In this document: positions 32,514 to 41,406 of the stretch, piece after piece
Layout of the letters: each line of letters starts with the position of its first letter
Numbering within the stretch: position 1 is the first letter of the stretch
Assembly (NCBI GenBank): GCA_001603275.1
Contig: LUYM01000028.1
Location: 62,001 to 126,000 of the forward strand
From: Actinomycetales bacterium Actino_02
Lineage (GTDB): Bacteria > Actinomycetota > Actinomycetes > Propionibacteriales > Propionibacteriaceae
Length of the DNA stretch: 64,000 nt
Direction of reading: 5' to 3'
The notes under the pieces: generated by a model
What the model was told of the DNA's origin: nothing
Databases searched by the model: none
The model's input: the letters and a program-made list of their open reading frames with translations, nothing else
Made by a program: the position numbers and the translations under genes

Positions 32514-33487
32514 CGCTCCCCCTCCGAGATCCGCATCTGTCGGATGTTGTAGACGATGATCGGGATGATCATCACGAACAGCAGCACCGCCAGCGCCGCA
32601 CCGATGTCAGGACGGCCTTGGTTGAAGCTCTGGGTGTAGAACTCCTGGGCCACGATCGATGAGTTGAAGTTGCCGCCAGTCATCGTGTAGACGATGTCGA
32701 AGGATTTCAGCGTCCCCAAGGCGATGGTGGTGAGAACGACCACGAGAGCCGGACGAACGCTGGGCACGGTGACCCAGAAGAACAGCCGGGTTCCGGTGAC
32801 ACCATCGACCTTGGCCGCCTCGATGATCTCGTCCGGGATGGCCTTGATCGCCGCTGACAGCACCGTCATGGCGAAGCCGGCCTGGATCCAGATCATGACG
32901 ACGATCATCATGAAGGTGTTCAGCGGCGGGTTGAGCAGCCAGGGCTGCGGCTGGCCCCCGAACCAGACGACGACCTGGTTGAGCAGACCGATCTGGTCCT
33001 TGCCCGGCTTCATGTCGTACATGAACTTCCAGATGATCGAGGCGCCCACCATGGAGATCGCCATCGGCAAGAAGATCAGCGTCTTGGCAAACTTCTCCAC
33101 CCGAGTCCGGTCGACCAGGACCGCGTAGACGAGCCCCAGAGCGGTAGCCACGGTGGGGACGAGCAGGACCCACAACAACGTGTTGCGCAGGACGATCAGG
33201 AACCCACCGTCGGTGAAGATCGTTTGATAGTTGGCCAGGCCGACGAAGTTCTCACCGAGCCGGTCGAAGAAGGAGTTCTTGATCGTCAGCATGCCCGGCC
33301 AGAGCAGACCGAAGGTGATCAGAGCCAGAGCCGGACCGAGGTAGCCGAGAACCGGCACCCAGCGGGGCAGTCGGGGCCGATCGACGATCGCCAGAATCAG
33401 GCCCATCACCAGGGCGAAGAGGAGGATCGCCATGATCATCACGCCGAACTTCTCGGGCAATGACTCCGGCTTCAGCAACCACTCCAT
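32510..33487 (-). CDS. Sugar ABC transporter permease (MalF/AglF type)
   Basis: 325 residues and six or more transmembrane helices, with the EAA loop IPDEIIEAAKVDGVTGTRLFFWVTVPSVRP. WKFMYDMKPGKDQIGLLNQV and the extended N-terminus resemble AglF-type alpha-glucoside permeases. It is the second gene of the binding protein-permease-permease operon, 82 bp after the binding-protein gene, with a strong hairpin in that gap. Confidence 0.92.
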   Translation of the reverse strand: MEWLLKPESLPEKFGVMIMAILLFALVMGLILAIVDRPRLPRWVPVLGYLGPALALITFGLLWPGMLTIKNSFFDRLGENFVGLANYQTIFTDGGFLIVLRNTLLWVLLVPTVATALGLVYAVLVDRTRVEKFAKTLIFLPMAISMVGASIIWKFMYDMKPGKDQIGLLNQVVVWFGGQPQPWLLNPPLNTFMMIVVMIWIQAGFAMTVLSAAIKAIPDEIIEAAKVDGVTGTRLFFWVTVPSVRPALVVVLTTIALGTLKSFDIVYTMTGGNFNSSIVAQEFYTQSFNQGRPDIGAALAVLLFVMIIPIIVYNIRQMRISEGER

Positions 33488-33515
33488 AGTGCCTACCTTT
33501 CGAGGGATACGCGCC

Positions 33516-33548
33516 GGGTCCGGACCCGCTCAGGGCGAGCCCGGACCC
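33516..33548 (-). other. Intercistronic hairpin between binding-protein and permease genes
   Basis: GGGTCCGG pairs with CCGGACCC (8 bp), and the interior GCTC/GAGC (33528-33531 with 33537-33540) extends the fold. Such hairpins commonly protect the 3' end of binding-protein mRNA, so that more binding protein than permease is made. That role is inferred. Confidence 0.6.
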
Positions 33549-33569
33549 AGCTGATGAAGCGAGCGCCGC

Positions 33570-34958
33570 TTACTTAGCCGGCCAGGACTTCTCGATGGCG
33601 TCGGCGACGTCCTTGGTGCTCGTGTCGAGAGCGATCCAGTTCGTCATCTGCTTCCAGAAGGAGCCCGCACCCACCGCGGACGGCATCAGGTCGGAGCCGT
33701 CGAAGCGGAAGGTCGCCTTCGGGTCGGTCAGGATCTGGTAGGACAGCTTGTCCACCGGCTTGACCAGCTTGTTGGCGTCGAGCTTCTTGTTAGCGGACAG
33801 CCAGCCACCGTTCGGGGTGGCGTCGGCCTTGGCGTTGCTCCACTCGGGGCTGGCCAGGTAGGCCTGGAAGGCCTGCACCTCGGGACGATCCGAGAACGCA
33901 GCCGCGAACTCGCCGCCACCCAGAACCGGCTTGGAGTCGGCAGTCATGCTCGGGAAGTAGAACGCCCACACGTCGCCGTCCTCACCAACAGTGGTGCCCT
34001 CATCCCAGTTGGCCTGGTAGAAGGAGGCCTGGCGGTGCATGTAGCACTTGCCGTCGGCAACCGGGAGGCCGGCTTCGGTGAAGGACGTGGTGGCGATCGA
34101 CTTCACATCGCCCAGTCCGCCGTTGACGTACTTCGGGTTCTTCAGGATGGAGCCGACCTTGTCGAGCGCCGCGATGACCTTCGGGTCATTGAACGGGATG
34201 GTGTGGTTGACCCACTGGTCGTAGACGTCGGTGCCGTTGACGCGCAGCATGACGTCCTCCACCCAGTCGGTGGCCGGCCAGCCGGTTGCCGTGCCGGACT
34301 CGATGCCCGCACACCACGGCTTGATGTCACCGCTGGGGTTGTCGGCCACGATCTTGTCGGACAGGGCGATCATCTCGTCCCAGGTGGTGGGCACCTTGTA
34401 GCCCTTGTCAGCAAAGGCCTTCGGGGAATACCAGACGAAGGACTTCACATTGGCACCCACCGGCACCGCGTAGAACTTGCCGTCCACCGAGCCATAGGTC
34501 TTCCAGGCCGGGTCGTAGTAGGTGTCGACGTTCTTGCTGGCTAGATCGCCGGCCGGGAATACCTTGCCCGGGTTGTCCTTCACCAAGGTGCTGAGCAAGC
34601 CCGGCTGCGGGATGTAGGCGATGTCGGGAGCATTGCCGGCCTTGATCCGAACGGGCAGCTGGCTCTCGAAGTCACGCGAACCCTCGTACTTGATGGTGGC
34701 GCCGGTGCACTCCTCGAACGGCTTGTAGGAGTCGGTGTGCGGCTTGGCCTCCGCGTCGCTGGCGATCGAGGTGAAGACCGAGATGGTCTTCCCCGTCAGG
34801 TCTCCATAAGCCTTGTAGGCCGCGCACTTCTCGTCGGTTCCACCCGATGCCGGCCCCGACGCGGACGGAGTCGCGGCGGTGCTGCAAGCGGCAAGTGCCA
34901 GCAGGGCGGTTGCGGAAGCGGCGGCGACCAGAGCGCGTGTCACGCGTGCATGTGACAT
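33570..34958 (-). CDS. Sugar ABC transporter substrate-binding lipoprotein (AglE-like)
   Basis: 462 residues. Signal peptide with lipobox LLALAACS (Cys about 25), then an extracytoplasmic solute-binding family 1 fold: TISVFTSIASDAEAKPHTDSYKPFEECTGATIKYEGSRDFE, APDIAYIPQPGL, ATDWVEDVMLRVNGTDVYDQW and WLSANKKLDANK. Overall it is similar to AglE-type alpha-glucoside binding proteins; trehalose, sucrose or maltose are possible ligands. It is the first gene of the operon. Confidence 0.92.
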   Translation of the reverse strand: MSHARVTRALVAAASATALLALAACSTAATPSASGPASGGTDEKCAAYKAYGDLTGKTISVFTSIASDAEAKPHTDSYKPFEECTGATIKYEGSRDFESQLPVRIKAGNAPDIAYIPQPGLLSTLVKDNPGKVFPAGDLASKNVDTYYDPAWKTYGSVDGKFYAVPVGANVKSFVWYSPKAFADKGYKVPTTWDEMIALSDKIVADNPSGDIKPWCAGIESGTATGWPATDWVEDVMLRVNGTDVYDQWVNHTIPFNDPKVIAALDKVGSILKNPKYVNGGLGDVKSIATTSFTEAGLPVADGKCYMHRQASFYQANWDEGTTVGEDGDVWAFYFPSMTADSKPVLGGGEFAAAFSDRPEVQAFQAYLASPEWSNAKADATPNGGWLSANKKLDANKLVKPVDKLSYQILTDPKATFRFDGSDLMPSAVGAGSFWKQMTNWIALDTSTKDVADAIEKSWPAK

Positions 34959-35065
34959 GTGTCCTCACTTCTCTGTGATCGGACCCCCGGTTGGGGGATG
35001 TTCGGACTGTAGCCCCTGAACTGACGCCATGGACGAGACCGGGCAAATCGTTATTTTGCTGTAAC

Positions 35066-35093
35066 CTTTTAGCAGAGAGTAATGCCTAGTCAA
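35066..35093 (-). promoter_or_regulatory. Candidate promoter of the sugar ABC operon
   Basis: On the minus strand TTGACT (35093-35088), a 16-nt spacer and TAAAAG (35071-35066). This AT-rich patch stands out in the 260-bp gap between the binding-protein gene and bcp. The leader would be about 100 nt, so room remains for a repressor site. Confidence 0.45.
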
Positions 35094-35218
35094 AGCCACC
35101 TTGCCAAGGGCTGAATTCCGGGCTCTGACAAGCCCTTTCACCGCTCCTGGACGGCCTCGGGGCCGACCAGCCACTGGGGTGGCGGCAACAGCCCGCCGGC
35201 ACCCCCTACAGTGAAGTC

Positions 35219-35695
35219 ATGGCTGAACTGACCACGGGAGATCCCGCTCCGGACTTCACCCTCACCGACGCCGATCTCAACCCGGTGTCGCTGTCGGACT
35301 TCGCGGGAAGTCGAGTGATCTTGTACTTCTACCCCGCCGCCATGACCCCCGGTTGCTCACTGGAAGCGGTCGACTTCAACGCAGCAATGGCCGACCTGGC
35401 AGCCGCCGGCTACCAGGTCGTCGGCATCTCACCGGATCAGCCGGCCAAGCTGGACAAGTTCCGGGCCAAGGAAAGCCTTGGCTTCCCGCTGCTGTCGGAC
35501 CCCGAGCGGACGACCCTGGACGCCTACGGCGCGTATGGCACCAAAATGCTCTACGGCAAGCAGGTCTCCGGCGTGATCCGCTCCACCTTCGTCATCGACG
35601 TGAACGCGGCCGGCAGCGGGACGATCGAGCTGGCCCAGTACAACGTCCGCGCCACCGGGCATGTGGCCCGGCTGCGTCGCGAGCTCGGCATCTAG
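35219..35695 (+). CDS. bcp: Thiol peroxidase, Bcp/PrxQ-type peroxiredoxin
   Basis: 158 residues. Reduces hydroperoxides with thioredoxin as donor. The peroxidatic site is C46 in YPAAMTPGCSLEAVDF; the usual second Cys five residues on (CT..C) is absent (EAVDF), so it would work as a 1-Cys enzyme or resolve with another thiol. GISPDQPAKLDKFRAKESLGFPLLSD is typical. TACAGT (35207-35212) lies 6 nt before ATG 35219 (leaderless). Confidence 0.93.
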   Translation: MAELTTGDPAPDFTLTDADLNPVSLSDFAGSRVILYFYPAAMTPGCSLEAVDFNAAMADLAAAGYQVVGISPDQPAKLDKFRAKESLGFPLLSDPERTTLDAYGAYGTKMLYGKQVSGVIRSTFVIDVNAAGSGTIELAQYNVRATGHVARLRRELGI

Positions 35696-35711
35696 CTCGA
35701 CACAAACCACA

Positions 35712-35745
35712 GGTGGTGGCCGGCTGTGCCTTGCCGACCACCACC
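35712..35745. terminator. Hairpin between convergent bcp and ABC permease genes
   Basis: GGTGGTGG/CCACCACC plus inner CGGC/GCCG. It is symmetric, so it could serve both convergent genes. There is no T-run. Confidence 0.5.
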
Positions 35746-35782
35746 CACGCAGGCCCGGACGGGCCCACGACCAAACCCCGGC

Positions 35783-37156
35783 TCAGTCCGCGGCCTGAGC
35801 CGAGTTCGCTGCTGCGCGCACCAGCGGACGACAGGCCTCCCCCGCCGCCCAGACCAGGGCAATCCCCACCGCCATGGCCGCGGTGAAGCTCCAGTAGCCC
35901 AGGTCGTTTGTGCCGAGCTTCGGCATCAGAGCGAAGAAGAACGCGGCCATTCCACCGGCCCCGAAAGCGGCCAGCACCGCCGGAGCCACCACCGAGACCA
36001 ACCGAACCCGGGAGTGCAGCACCAGCGGAACGCCGAGGTTGCCGAGCTGACGCACCTCCAGCCTGCGGTCGAGCACCGACGAAGCCTGGTTCAGCAGGGT
36101 GGACGCGGCTGCCACCAGGAACGCGATCGCTACGGTCAGGTAGGTGCCGGTCTGGATGTCGGCGGTGAGGATCGCCGTCAACGGATCCGGATCGTGCATC
36201 CCGGGGACGCTCATCAGAGCCGCGCCGGTGAAACCGACGAAGGCCAGCCCGGAGACCGACCGCCAGGCCCCCTTCGGGTCGGCGAGCAGGCGTCGTCCGC
36301 TGATCAGCAGGCTGGGCTGCCCGAAGCGGCTCAGCAGCAGCCCGAGCAGTTGCAGCAACCACGGTCCGACCAGGTTGATCACCCCCATGAAGATGGCCAG
36401 GGCGATCATCGCGATCGAGGCCGCCAGGGTCAGATCACGGGAGAAGCTCAGCAGGCCGGACACCACCAGCCAGGCCACCAAGGCAGCCGGGACGGCCAGG
36501 AGTCGCCAGAACTTCAAGCCCGGACGCGGCTGCCGGCGAGCCACTCCGAGCGGCGAGATCCGCAGCCGGAGCAGACCGCTGACCGAGCTCAACCCGGCCA
36601 GCGCGACCTGTAGGCCGATCACTCCCGCGATGGCGGCCGGCGGAAGCAGCATCTCGGCCGCCGACAACGGGGTGGCCTCGAAGCTCAGCAGCGCCCAGCC
36701 GGGCAGCGTGAGCAGGTAGCCGATGGTGCCGACCGCAGCGCCCAGCAGCGCCGACAGCATGGTCTCCAGCGTGCTCAGCGCAACGGCCTGACCGCCGGTG
36801 ACCCCCAGCAGGCGCAGGGTGGACAGCCGCTGGTCGCGACCGAGAGCCCCCATCCGCGCCGCCCCCGCCCCCAGGCTCATCACCGGGACGATCAGCAGGA
36901 CTCCGGCGCAGACCGCCAGCCAGGTCCAGAACACCAGCTGGGTGACCCCAGCAGCGGCGTCCGCACCGAGCGCCTGGACGAAGGGAGCCGGCGGCATCAG
37001 CTGCCGCTGATAGAAGGTGTTCACCCCGGCCAGCACGATCAGCAGCAACCAGCTGCTCAGCGTGAACGCCGCGATGGCCAGCAGATCGACCAGCCCATGG
37101 CCGGCCGACACCCGTCCGCGCAACAGCAGCGGGGCGACCTTGGTGAGCCTGGTCAT
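35783..37156 (-). CDS. FtsX-like ABC transporter permease
   Basis: 457 residues with eight or more hydrophobic segments arranged as two FtsX-like halves, including RMGALGRDQRLSTLRLLGVTGGQ. It has the MacB/YknZ-type exporter organisation in actinobacterial form. The ATG overlaps the stop of the ATPase gene (TGATG). Together with the ATPase it forms an exporter, probably for a peptide, lipid or cell-wall-active compound, in view of the divergent two-component system. Confidence 0.88.
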   Translation of the reverse strand: MTRLTKVAPLLLRGRVSAGHGLVDLLAIAAFTLSSWLLLIVLAGVNTFYQRQLMPPAPFVQALGADAAAGVTQLVFWTWLAVCAGVLLIVPVMSLGAGAARMGALGRDQRLSTLRLLGVTGGQAVALSTLETMLSALLGAAVGTIGYLLTLPGWALLSFEATPLSAAEMLLPPAAIAGVIGLQVALAGLSSVSGLLRLRISPLGVARRQPRPGLKFWRLLAVPAALVAWLVVSGLLSFSRDLTLAASIAMIALAIFMGVINLVGPWLLQLLGLLLSRFGQPSLLISGRRLLADPKGAWRSVSGLAFVGFTGAALMSVPGMHDPDPLTAILTADIQTGTYLTVAIAFLVAAASTLLNQASSVLDRRLEVRQLGNLGVPLVLHSRVRLVSVVAPAVLAAFGAGGMAAFFFALMPKLGTNDLGYWSFTAAMAVGIALVWAAGEACRPLVRAAANSAQAAD

Positions 37157-37851
37157 CACGCGGCCTCGATCCTGGCGAAGTCGGTCAGCACCTGGCCGTC
37201 CACGATCTCGATGTGCCGCTCGCACCAGGAGGCGACCTTGGCGTCGTGAGTGACGACCACCAGGCTGGCGCCCACCCCCTTGGCGGCGGCGGTCAGCACC
37301 CGCATGACCTCGGCACCGGTGGCCTGGTCGAGGGCTCCGGTCGGCTCATCGGCCAGCACCACAGCCGGAGCGCCCACCAGAGCGCGCGCGATGGCCACCC
37401 GATGCGCCTGGCCGCCGGACAGCTGACCGGGACGGCGGCGCTCCAGACCAGCCAGGCCGAGGCGTCCCAGCCAGTCGCCGGCACGAGTGAACGCTTCGGT
37501 GCGGGAGCGTCCCTGCAGCAGCAACGGGAGGGCGACGTTCTCGATCGCCGGCAGCTCGGGGAGCAGCTGGCCGTCCTGGAAGACGAAGCCCATCCGGTCC
37601 AGCCGCAGCCGGCTGCGGGCAGCGTCACTGGACAGCGAGACCGGCTCGCCGCCCAGGCTGATGTCACCGTGGTCGAGCTTGAGGATGCCGGCCAGGCAGT
37701 GCAGCAGGGTGGACTTGCCGGAGCCCGAGGGCCCCATGATCGATACCGACTGGCCGGCCGGGATGTCGAGGCTGACGTCCACCAGGGCGTGGACATCGCC
37801 GAAGCTCTTCGAGATCGAGCGCGCAGAAAGCGTGGCATTGCTGTTGGTCAT
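37156..37851 (-). CDS. ABC transporter ATP-binding protein (MacB/LolD type)
   Basis: 231 residues. Walker [10 protein letters not shown] (about 40-48), Q-loop [10 protein letters not shown], signature [15 protein letters not shown], Walker [13 protein letters not shown] and H-loop VVTHD are all intact. It is coupled to the FtsX-like permease downstream. It is divergent from the histidine kinase at 37983, an arrangement of drug- or peptide-sensing modules. Confidence 0.94.
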   Translation of the reverse strand: MTNSNATLSARSISKSFGDVHALVDVSLDIPAGQSVSIMGPSGSGKSTLLHCLAGILKLDHGDISLGGEPVSLSSDAARSRLRLDRMGFVFQDGQLLPELPAIENVALPLLLQGRSRTEAFTRAGDWLGRLGLAGLERRRPGQLSGGQAHRVAIARALVGAPAVVLADEPTGALDQATGAEVMRVLTAAAKGVGASLVVVTHDAKVASWCERHIEIVDGQVLTDFARIEAA

Positions 37852-37982
37852 GCCTCCAGCCTCGTCCCTGACAAGGGCGGACGCACGGGCGCCCAGTGGC
37901 GTCTTGGGGGTAGTGCCAGCGCTACCGCGCGGTAGTGCGCGGGCTGCTGTCTGGTCGGGCCGGCACGGCTAGGGTGGCCATC

Positions 37983-39194
37983 GTGACCGATCCGAGCCAG
38001 CTGGACGTCCGGGTCATTCTGACGCCGCCCCGCAACCCGCTGCGGATGCTGATCAGCCCACTGGGCTGGCGAGCGGTGCTGTACTGCGCCACCGCGATCG
38101 CCGTCGGGTTGTCTGCCCTGCTGGCCGCCATCGTCGGCTTCTTCATGCTTCCTCTGGTGGCCTGGGCGACCGCGAACGTCGAGCGGGCGCGGGTGGTGCT
38201 GCTCGGGCTCCCCCGGCTCACCCCGCTGCCTCGGTCCGGGGTCCGGCACCCCTGGGATTCCCAGGGCTTCGGCGAGGGCAACCTCGCCGTGTGGGGGCTC
38301 ACCGTCCTGTTCGGCCTCCTGGATCTGGTGCCCGGACTGATCCTCAGCGCACTGGTGCTCGGCACCGGGCAGTGGGCCTGGCATCGAGTGAGCACCCTCA
38401 GCGTGACCATGGACACGGTCTGGGCGATCCTCACCTTCGTGGTGGTGCTGACCATAGGCCTGTACATCGGCTGGGCGCTGGCCGCCGCCCAGGCAACCCT
38501 GGTCGATCAGCAGCTGCGTCCCTACTCCGAACTCAACCGCAAGGTGGACGAGCTGCGCGAGTCCCGCCGGGAGCTGGTGGACGTGTTCGCCCAGGAGCGG
38601 CGTCGGATCGAGCGAGACCTGCACGACGGGGCTCAGCAGCACCTGGTGCTGCTGAGCCTGCACCTCGGCGAGGCCGAGTACGCCCTCGACCAGGGCAACA
38701 CCGCCGAAGCCAAGCAAGCCCTGGCCTCCGCCCAAGCCTCGGTGGAGGCTGCCATGACCGCGCTGCGCGAGACCGTCCGCGGCATCCATCCGCAGATCCT
38801 GTCCGACCGCGGGCTGGTCGCAGCCGTCCACGAACTGGCCTCCCGGCAGCCGGTGGCCGTGGACGTCATCGTCGGCGGCGAGCAGGAGCCCGGCGAGGCC
38901 GTATCGCTGGCCGCGTACTACCTGGTCAGTGAGGCCTTCACCAATGCAGCCAAGCACTCGAGAGCCACCCGATGCCGGGTCGAGTTGCGACTGAACGACC
39001 CCCTGGAACTCGAGGTCTTCGACGATGGCATCGGCGGAGCCCGGATCGTGCCCGGCCACGGACTCAGCGGACTGATGGAGCGGGCCCAGGCGGTCGGCGG
39101 GCAGTGCTGGCTGACCAGCCCGATCGGCGGACCGACTCATCTGCGCGCCGTGTTCCCCAACCCGGCACCCGAGCTGCCGACGGACCTACGCTGA
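37983..39194 (+). CDS. Sensor histidine kinase, NarL-type partner (HisKA_3)
   Basis: 403 residues. An N-terminal membrane sensor with four transmembrane helices (about 35-170), a coiled-coil linker, the dimerisation and phosphoacceptor helix with ERRRIERDLHDGAQQHLV (phospho-His in LHDG), and a HATPase domain with N- and G-boxes (SEAFTNAAKHS, DDGIGG, GHGLSGLMERA). GTG 37983 follows TAGGGT by 7 nt, a leaderless start. It probably senses an envelope signal and, with the response regulator, controls the divergent ABC exporter. Confidence 0.93.
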   Translation: MTDPSQLDVRVILTPPRNPLRMLISPLGWRAVLYCATAIAVGLSALLAAIVGFFMLPLVAWATANVERARVVLLGLPRLTPLPRSGVRHPWDSQGFGEGNLAVWGLTVLFGLLDLVPGLILSALVLGTGQWAWHRVSTLSVTMDTVWAILTFVVVLTIGLYIGWALAAAQATLVDQQLRPYSELNRKVDELRESRRELVDVFAQERRRIERDLHDGAQQHLVLLSLHLGEAEYALDQGNTAEAKQALASAQASVEAAMTALRETVRGIHPQILSDRGLVAAVHELASRQPVAVDVIVGGEQEPGEAVSLAAYYLVSEAFTNAAKHSRATRCRVELRLNDPLELEVFDDGIGGARIVPGHGLSGLMERAQAVGGQCWLTSPIGGPTHLRAVFPNPAPELPTDLR

Positions 39195-39210
39195 TCGCGG
39201 GGAGGACGCA

Positions 39211-39870
39211 ATGAGACTGTTGGTGGCCGACGATGCCGCACTGATCCGAGCCGGCCTGGTCGGACTGCTGGAGCGGGCCGGGCACCAGGTGGTGGCCGAG
39301 GCCGGCGACGCCCCCGAACTGCTGGCCCAGTGTCGTCGGCTGGCCAACGGGGACGGTCTGCCCGACCTGGTGATCGCGGACGTCCGGATGCCACCGACCA
39401 TGACCGACGACGGGCTGCATGCGGCCGTCCAACTGCGCGCCGAGTACCCGAGCCTGCCGGTGTTGATGCTCAGCCAATACGTGGCGCCCGCCTATGCGTC
39501 CACGCTGCTCGAGGGCGGGGCGTCGTCCGGGCTGGGCTATCTGCTGAAGGAGCGAGTCGGCCGGGTGGCCGACTTCCTGGCCTCAGTGGAGCTGGTCGCG
39601 TCCGGTGGCGTGGTGGTCGACCCGGAGGTGATCAGCCAGCTGCTGAACTCCCGCCGTGGCGATCCGGTGCTCGGCAGGCTGACCCCGCGCGAACTCGAGG
39701 TGCTGGCCCTGATGGCCAACGGGGCAGCCAATCAGCAGATCGCCGACAAGCTGGTGATCAGCACCGCGGCGGTGGCCAAGCATGTGGCCAACATCTTCAC
39801 CAAGATGGGATTGGGTCCTGACGAGGACAATCGCCGGGTGCGGGCGGTGCTGGCCTACCTGAACCGCTAG
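39211..39870 (+). CDS. LuxR/NarL-family response regulator
   Basis: 219 residues. Receiver domain (about 1-120; phosphoacceptor Asp in LVIADVRMPP, acidic pocket DD near residue 6) and a C-terminal LuxR helix-turn-helix (LTPRELEVLALMANGAANQQIADKLVISTAAVAKHVANI). It lies 16 bp after the kinase gene. An expected target is the ABC exporter promoter at 37852-37982. Confidence 0.95.
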   Translation: MRLLVADDAALIRAGLVGLLERAGHQVVAEAGDAPELLAQCRRLANGDGLPDLVIADVRMPPTMTDDGLHAAVQLRAEYPSLPVLMLSQYVAPAYASTLLEGGASSGLGYLLKERVGRVADFLASVELVASGGVVVDPEVISQLLNSRRGDPVLGRLTPRELEVLALMANGAANQQIADKLVISTAAVAKHVANIFTKMGLGPDEDNRRVRAVLAYLNR

Positions 39871-40652
39871 GACGACGCGGCGCCGGACCGGTGGTTCCTG
39901 ATCGCCGAACGCGGCAGTGGTCGTAGCGTCCACTGCGCAGCCAGCAGAGCCGCCACCCGCAACTGGTCGCGGGTCGGTCGAGCCGACGTCGGCAGGACGA
40001 CCCGGAAGAAGCCGAGCTGCGCACCCTGCTGCGCGATCGGGATCGCACAGTAGCCGAAGCCTCCTCCGGGCAGGCCCCGTCGGGTCACATCGACGACGTC
40101 GCCGCGGCGTCGGAACGTGCCGTCGGCGGCGATGATGATGGCACTGGCGTCGTGTTCGCCCGCCACAAAGCTGACCGACTCGGCGGCCAGAATCCGGCGG
40201 ATCTCGTCGGAGGTGCGCTCCAGCCCGTCCTCGGTGGAGACACTGCCACCGGCCAGCGCGGACGCCTCCAGAGCGCCGTGGACGAAGCCGGATTGCTGGT
40301 TGGCCTCGATGCTGCGCCGGATTCCCCAGCCGGCAAGCTCGCTGACCGCCAGGCCGACGGCCAGCAACAGCACCGCAAGTTCGATGTCACCGGGATCGTC
40401 GATCCGCACCTGGAAGTACGGCTGGGTGAGGAAGACGTCGAAGCCGAGCGCGGCCGAGGCGGCCGCCAGGATCCCGGCCAGCCGATCCCCGGTCGCGGCT
40501 GCCGCCACCACCGCCAAGACCAGGATCAACGCTGCGGAGGTATTGGTGACCACCACCAGGGTCAGCTGCAATCCAGCGGCCAGGGCCAGCGGCACGACGG
40601 AGGCCAGGATGCGCACCCAACCGGGGTGCCTGCGGAACCAGGAGTGCTCCAT
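39867..40652 (-). CDS. DUF4118 (KdpD-like transmembrane) protein
   Basis: 261 residues from ATG 40652. A four-helix DUF4118 region (about 10-110, with AAAATGDRLAGILAAASAALGFDVFLTQPYFQ) like the membrane sensor of KdpD, then a GAF-like soluble domain (about 135-240). It lacks the kinase and USP domains. Lying 73 bp downstream of kdpE on the same strand, it may modulate KdpD. Its stop overlaps that of the response regulator by 4 bp on the other strand. Confidence 0.75.
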   Translation of the reverse strand: MEHSWFRRHPGWVRILASVVPLALAAGLQLTLVVVTNTSAALILVLAVVAAAATGDRLAGILAAASAALGFDVFLTQPYFQVRIDDPGDIELAVLLLAVGLAVSELAGWGIRRSIEANQQSGFVHGALEASALAGGSVSTEDGLERTSDEIRRILAAESVSFVAGEHDASAIIIAADGTFRRRGDVVDVTRRGLPGGGFGYCAIPIAQQGAQLGFFRVVLPTSARPTRDQLRVAALLAAQWTLRPLPRSAIRNHRSGAASS

Positions 40653-40725
40653 GTCTCCAGCCAACCAGCCCGGATTCGGCCGCGGTAGAGCCGCGGCGTC
40701 AAGCTTGCGTAAAGGTCGCAGACGC

Positions 40726-41406
40726 TCAGGAGACCAGCAGCCGATAGCCCAGACCCGGCTCATTGATCAGATGCCGGGGGTGCGCCGGATCCGGCTCCAG
40801 CTTGCGGCGCAACTGGTTGGCGAAGACCCGCAGGTACTGCCACTCCGTCTTGTAGTTGGGCCCCCAGACCGCCCGCAGCAGATCCTGATGCGGGACGATC
40901 CGGCCCTCGTGCCGGGCCAGTTCGGCGAGCAGCCGCCACTCGGTGGGCGTGAGATGCACCTCGGTGCCGTCCCGCAGCGCCCGATGGTCGACGAAGTCGA
41001 GAGTCAGCGCCTCGGTTCGGATCGTGGCCGGGACCTCCGTCTCGGGACCGGCGCGACGGACGGCAGCCCGCACTCTGGCCAGCAGCTCGTCGATGTTGAA
41101 TGGCTTGCTGACGTAGTCGTCCGCGCCTTCGTCGAGAGCTTCCACCTTGTCGTCGGCCTCTTGACGGGCGGAGAGGACGATCACCGGCACAGCAGAGCGG
41201 TGGCGGACCCTACGGAGGACTTCGACGCCGTCCAGGTCGGGCAAACCGAGGTCGAGGATGATCAGTTCGGGCTGCTCGGCCTCGAACACCTCCAGCGCCT
41301 GGCCGCCGGTCCCGGCGACCAGCACCTCGTGCCCGCGGGCCCGGAGATTGATCCGCAAGGTTCGCTGCAGCACCGAGTCGTCGTCGACCACCAAGATTCG
41401 CGTCAC
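40726..41406 (-). CDS. kdpE: Response regulator KdpE
   Basis: 226 residues, OmpR/PhoB type. Receiver (about 1-118: ILVVDDDSVLQRTLRINLRARG, phospho-Asp in LIILDLGLPDLDG, VLSARQEADDKVEALDEGADDYVSKPF) and winged helix (VHLTPTEWRLLAELARHEGRIVPHQDLLRAVWGPNYKTEWQYLRVFANQLRRKLE). It activates kdpFABC at low potassium or high osmolarity. ATG overlaps the kdpD stop by 4 bp. Confidence 0.96.
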   Translation of the reverse strand: MTRILVVDDDSVLQRTLRINLRARGHEVLVAGTGGQALEVFEAEQPELIILDLGLPDLDGVEVLRRVRHRSAVPVIVLSARQEADDKVEALDEGADDYVSKPFNIDELLARVRAAVRRAGPETEVPATIRTEALTLDFVDHRALRDGTEVHLTPTEWRLLAELARHEGRIVPHQDLLRAVWGPNYKTEWQYLRVFANQLRRKLEPDPAHPRHLINEPGLGYRLLVS

